From contig PMKB01000314.1 of assembly GCA_003157595.1 (NCBI GenBank), positions 6,250 to 11,842 on the forward strand: a stretch of 5,593 nt of DNA, given 5' to 3'. The position numbers were made by a program, and so were the translations under genes. Shown here one piece after another: positions 5,541-5,593 of this stretch; the stretch's first letter is position 1, and every line of letters begins with the position of its first letter. The notes beneath the pieces were generated by a model. The model did not search any database. It saw only the letters and a list, made by a program, of their open reading frames with translations, and was not told the DNA's origin. Source of the DNA: Solirubrobacterales bacterium (GTDB lineage Bacteria; Actinomycetota; Thermoleophilia; Solirubrobacterales; Solirubrobacteraceae).

Positions 5541-5593
5541 TGTCACCCTGGGCGGACCTGACCCTGTCCGGTGAGAGCATCAGCAACAAGGCC
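5501..5593 (+). pseudogene. Continuation of the esterase in a shifted frame, cut by the window edge
   Basis: Read from 5501, the frame gives AGLPQPSGAVLMSPWADL and then TLSGESISNKA up to the last base, with no stop. This is the segment expected right after the GESAG elbow in HSL-type esterases (a helix ending in AGLP, then the strand with SPW.DL). It is shifted relative to the upstream part, consistent with loss of one base, or of four bases, near 5502-5504. Four would restore the usual helix length (VALR.AGLP). The rest of the gene, with the catalytic Asp and His, is outside the window. Confidence 0.8.

Overview
The window is GC-rich DNA of actinobacterial character. The evidence is GTG starts, an ECF sigma factor translationally coupled to a single-pass membrane partner, strong codon bias towards G/C, and hydrolase families typical of soil actinomycetes. 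I cannot fix the genus. Relatives of Thermoleophilia/Solirubrobacterales would fit the sigma/partner pair, but that is a guess. Six protein-coding loci are supported, and no RNA genes, CRISPR arrays or insertion sequences were seen.

Left part (1-1675, all minus strand): an ECF sigma-70 factor overlaps by 8 nt a 335-residue membrane-anchored protein of the kind found beside such sigma factors, a likely anti-sigma or sensor. A perfect 13-bp hairpin at the stop codon of the membrane protein closes the unit, and a second hairpin lies beyond it near the window edge.

Middle (about 1652-2394): some 740 bp without a convincing gene. It holds short palindromes and hairpins and is probably the leader of the sigma operon plus the trailer of the next gene.

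Right part (2395-5593): a hydrolase and regulator cluster. On the minus strand, a TetR-family regulator is followed downstream by a complete microsomal-type epoxide hydrolase. Divergently, on the plus strand, a single-domain cupin is followed after 22 nt by an HSL-type (HGG/GESAG) alpha/beta hydrolase. The 106-bp divergent control region contains a 24-bp imperfect palindrome that is a good candidate TetR operator, overlapping plausible promoter elements in both directions. The simplest model is a TetR repressor controlling both its own strand (perhaps with the epoxide hydrolase) and the cupin-esterase operon, in response to a small, possibly ester- or epoxide-containing molecule.

The esterase reading frame is broken: it stops at 5540, yet the rest of the conserved protein resumes in another frame from about 5501 to the window edge. 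This is either a real lesion or a sequence error. I see no clearly new system. The most useful second-look items are this frameshift, the TetR operator and what it implies for the TetR start codon, and a strong Shine-Dalgarno near the epoxide hydrolase start that points to an ATG in the wrong frame.
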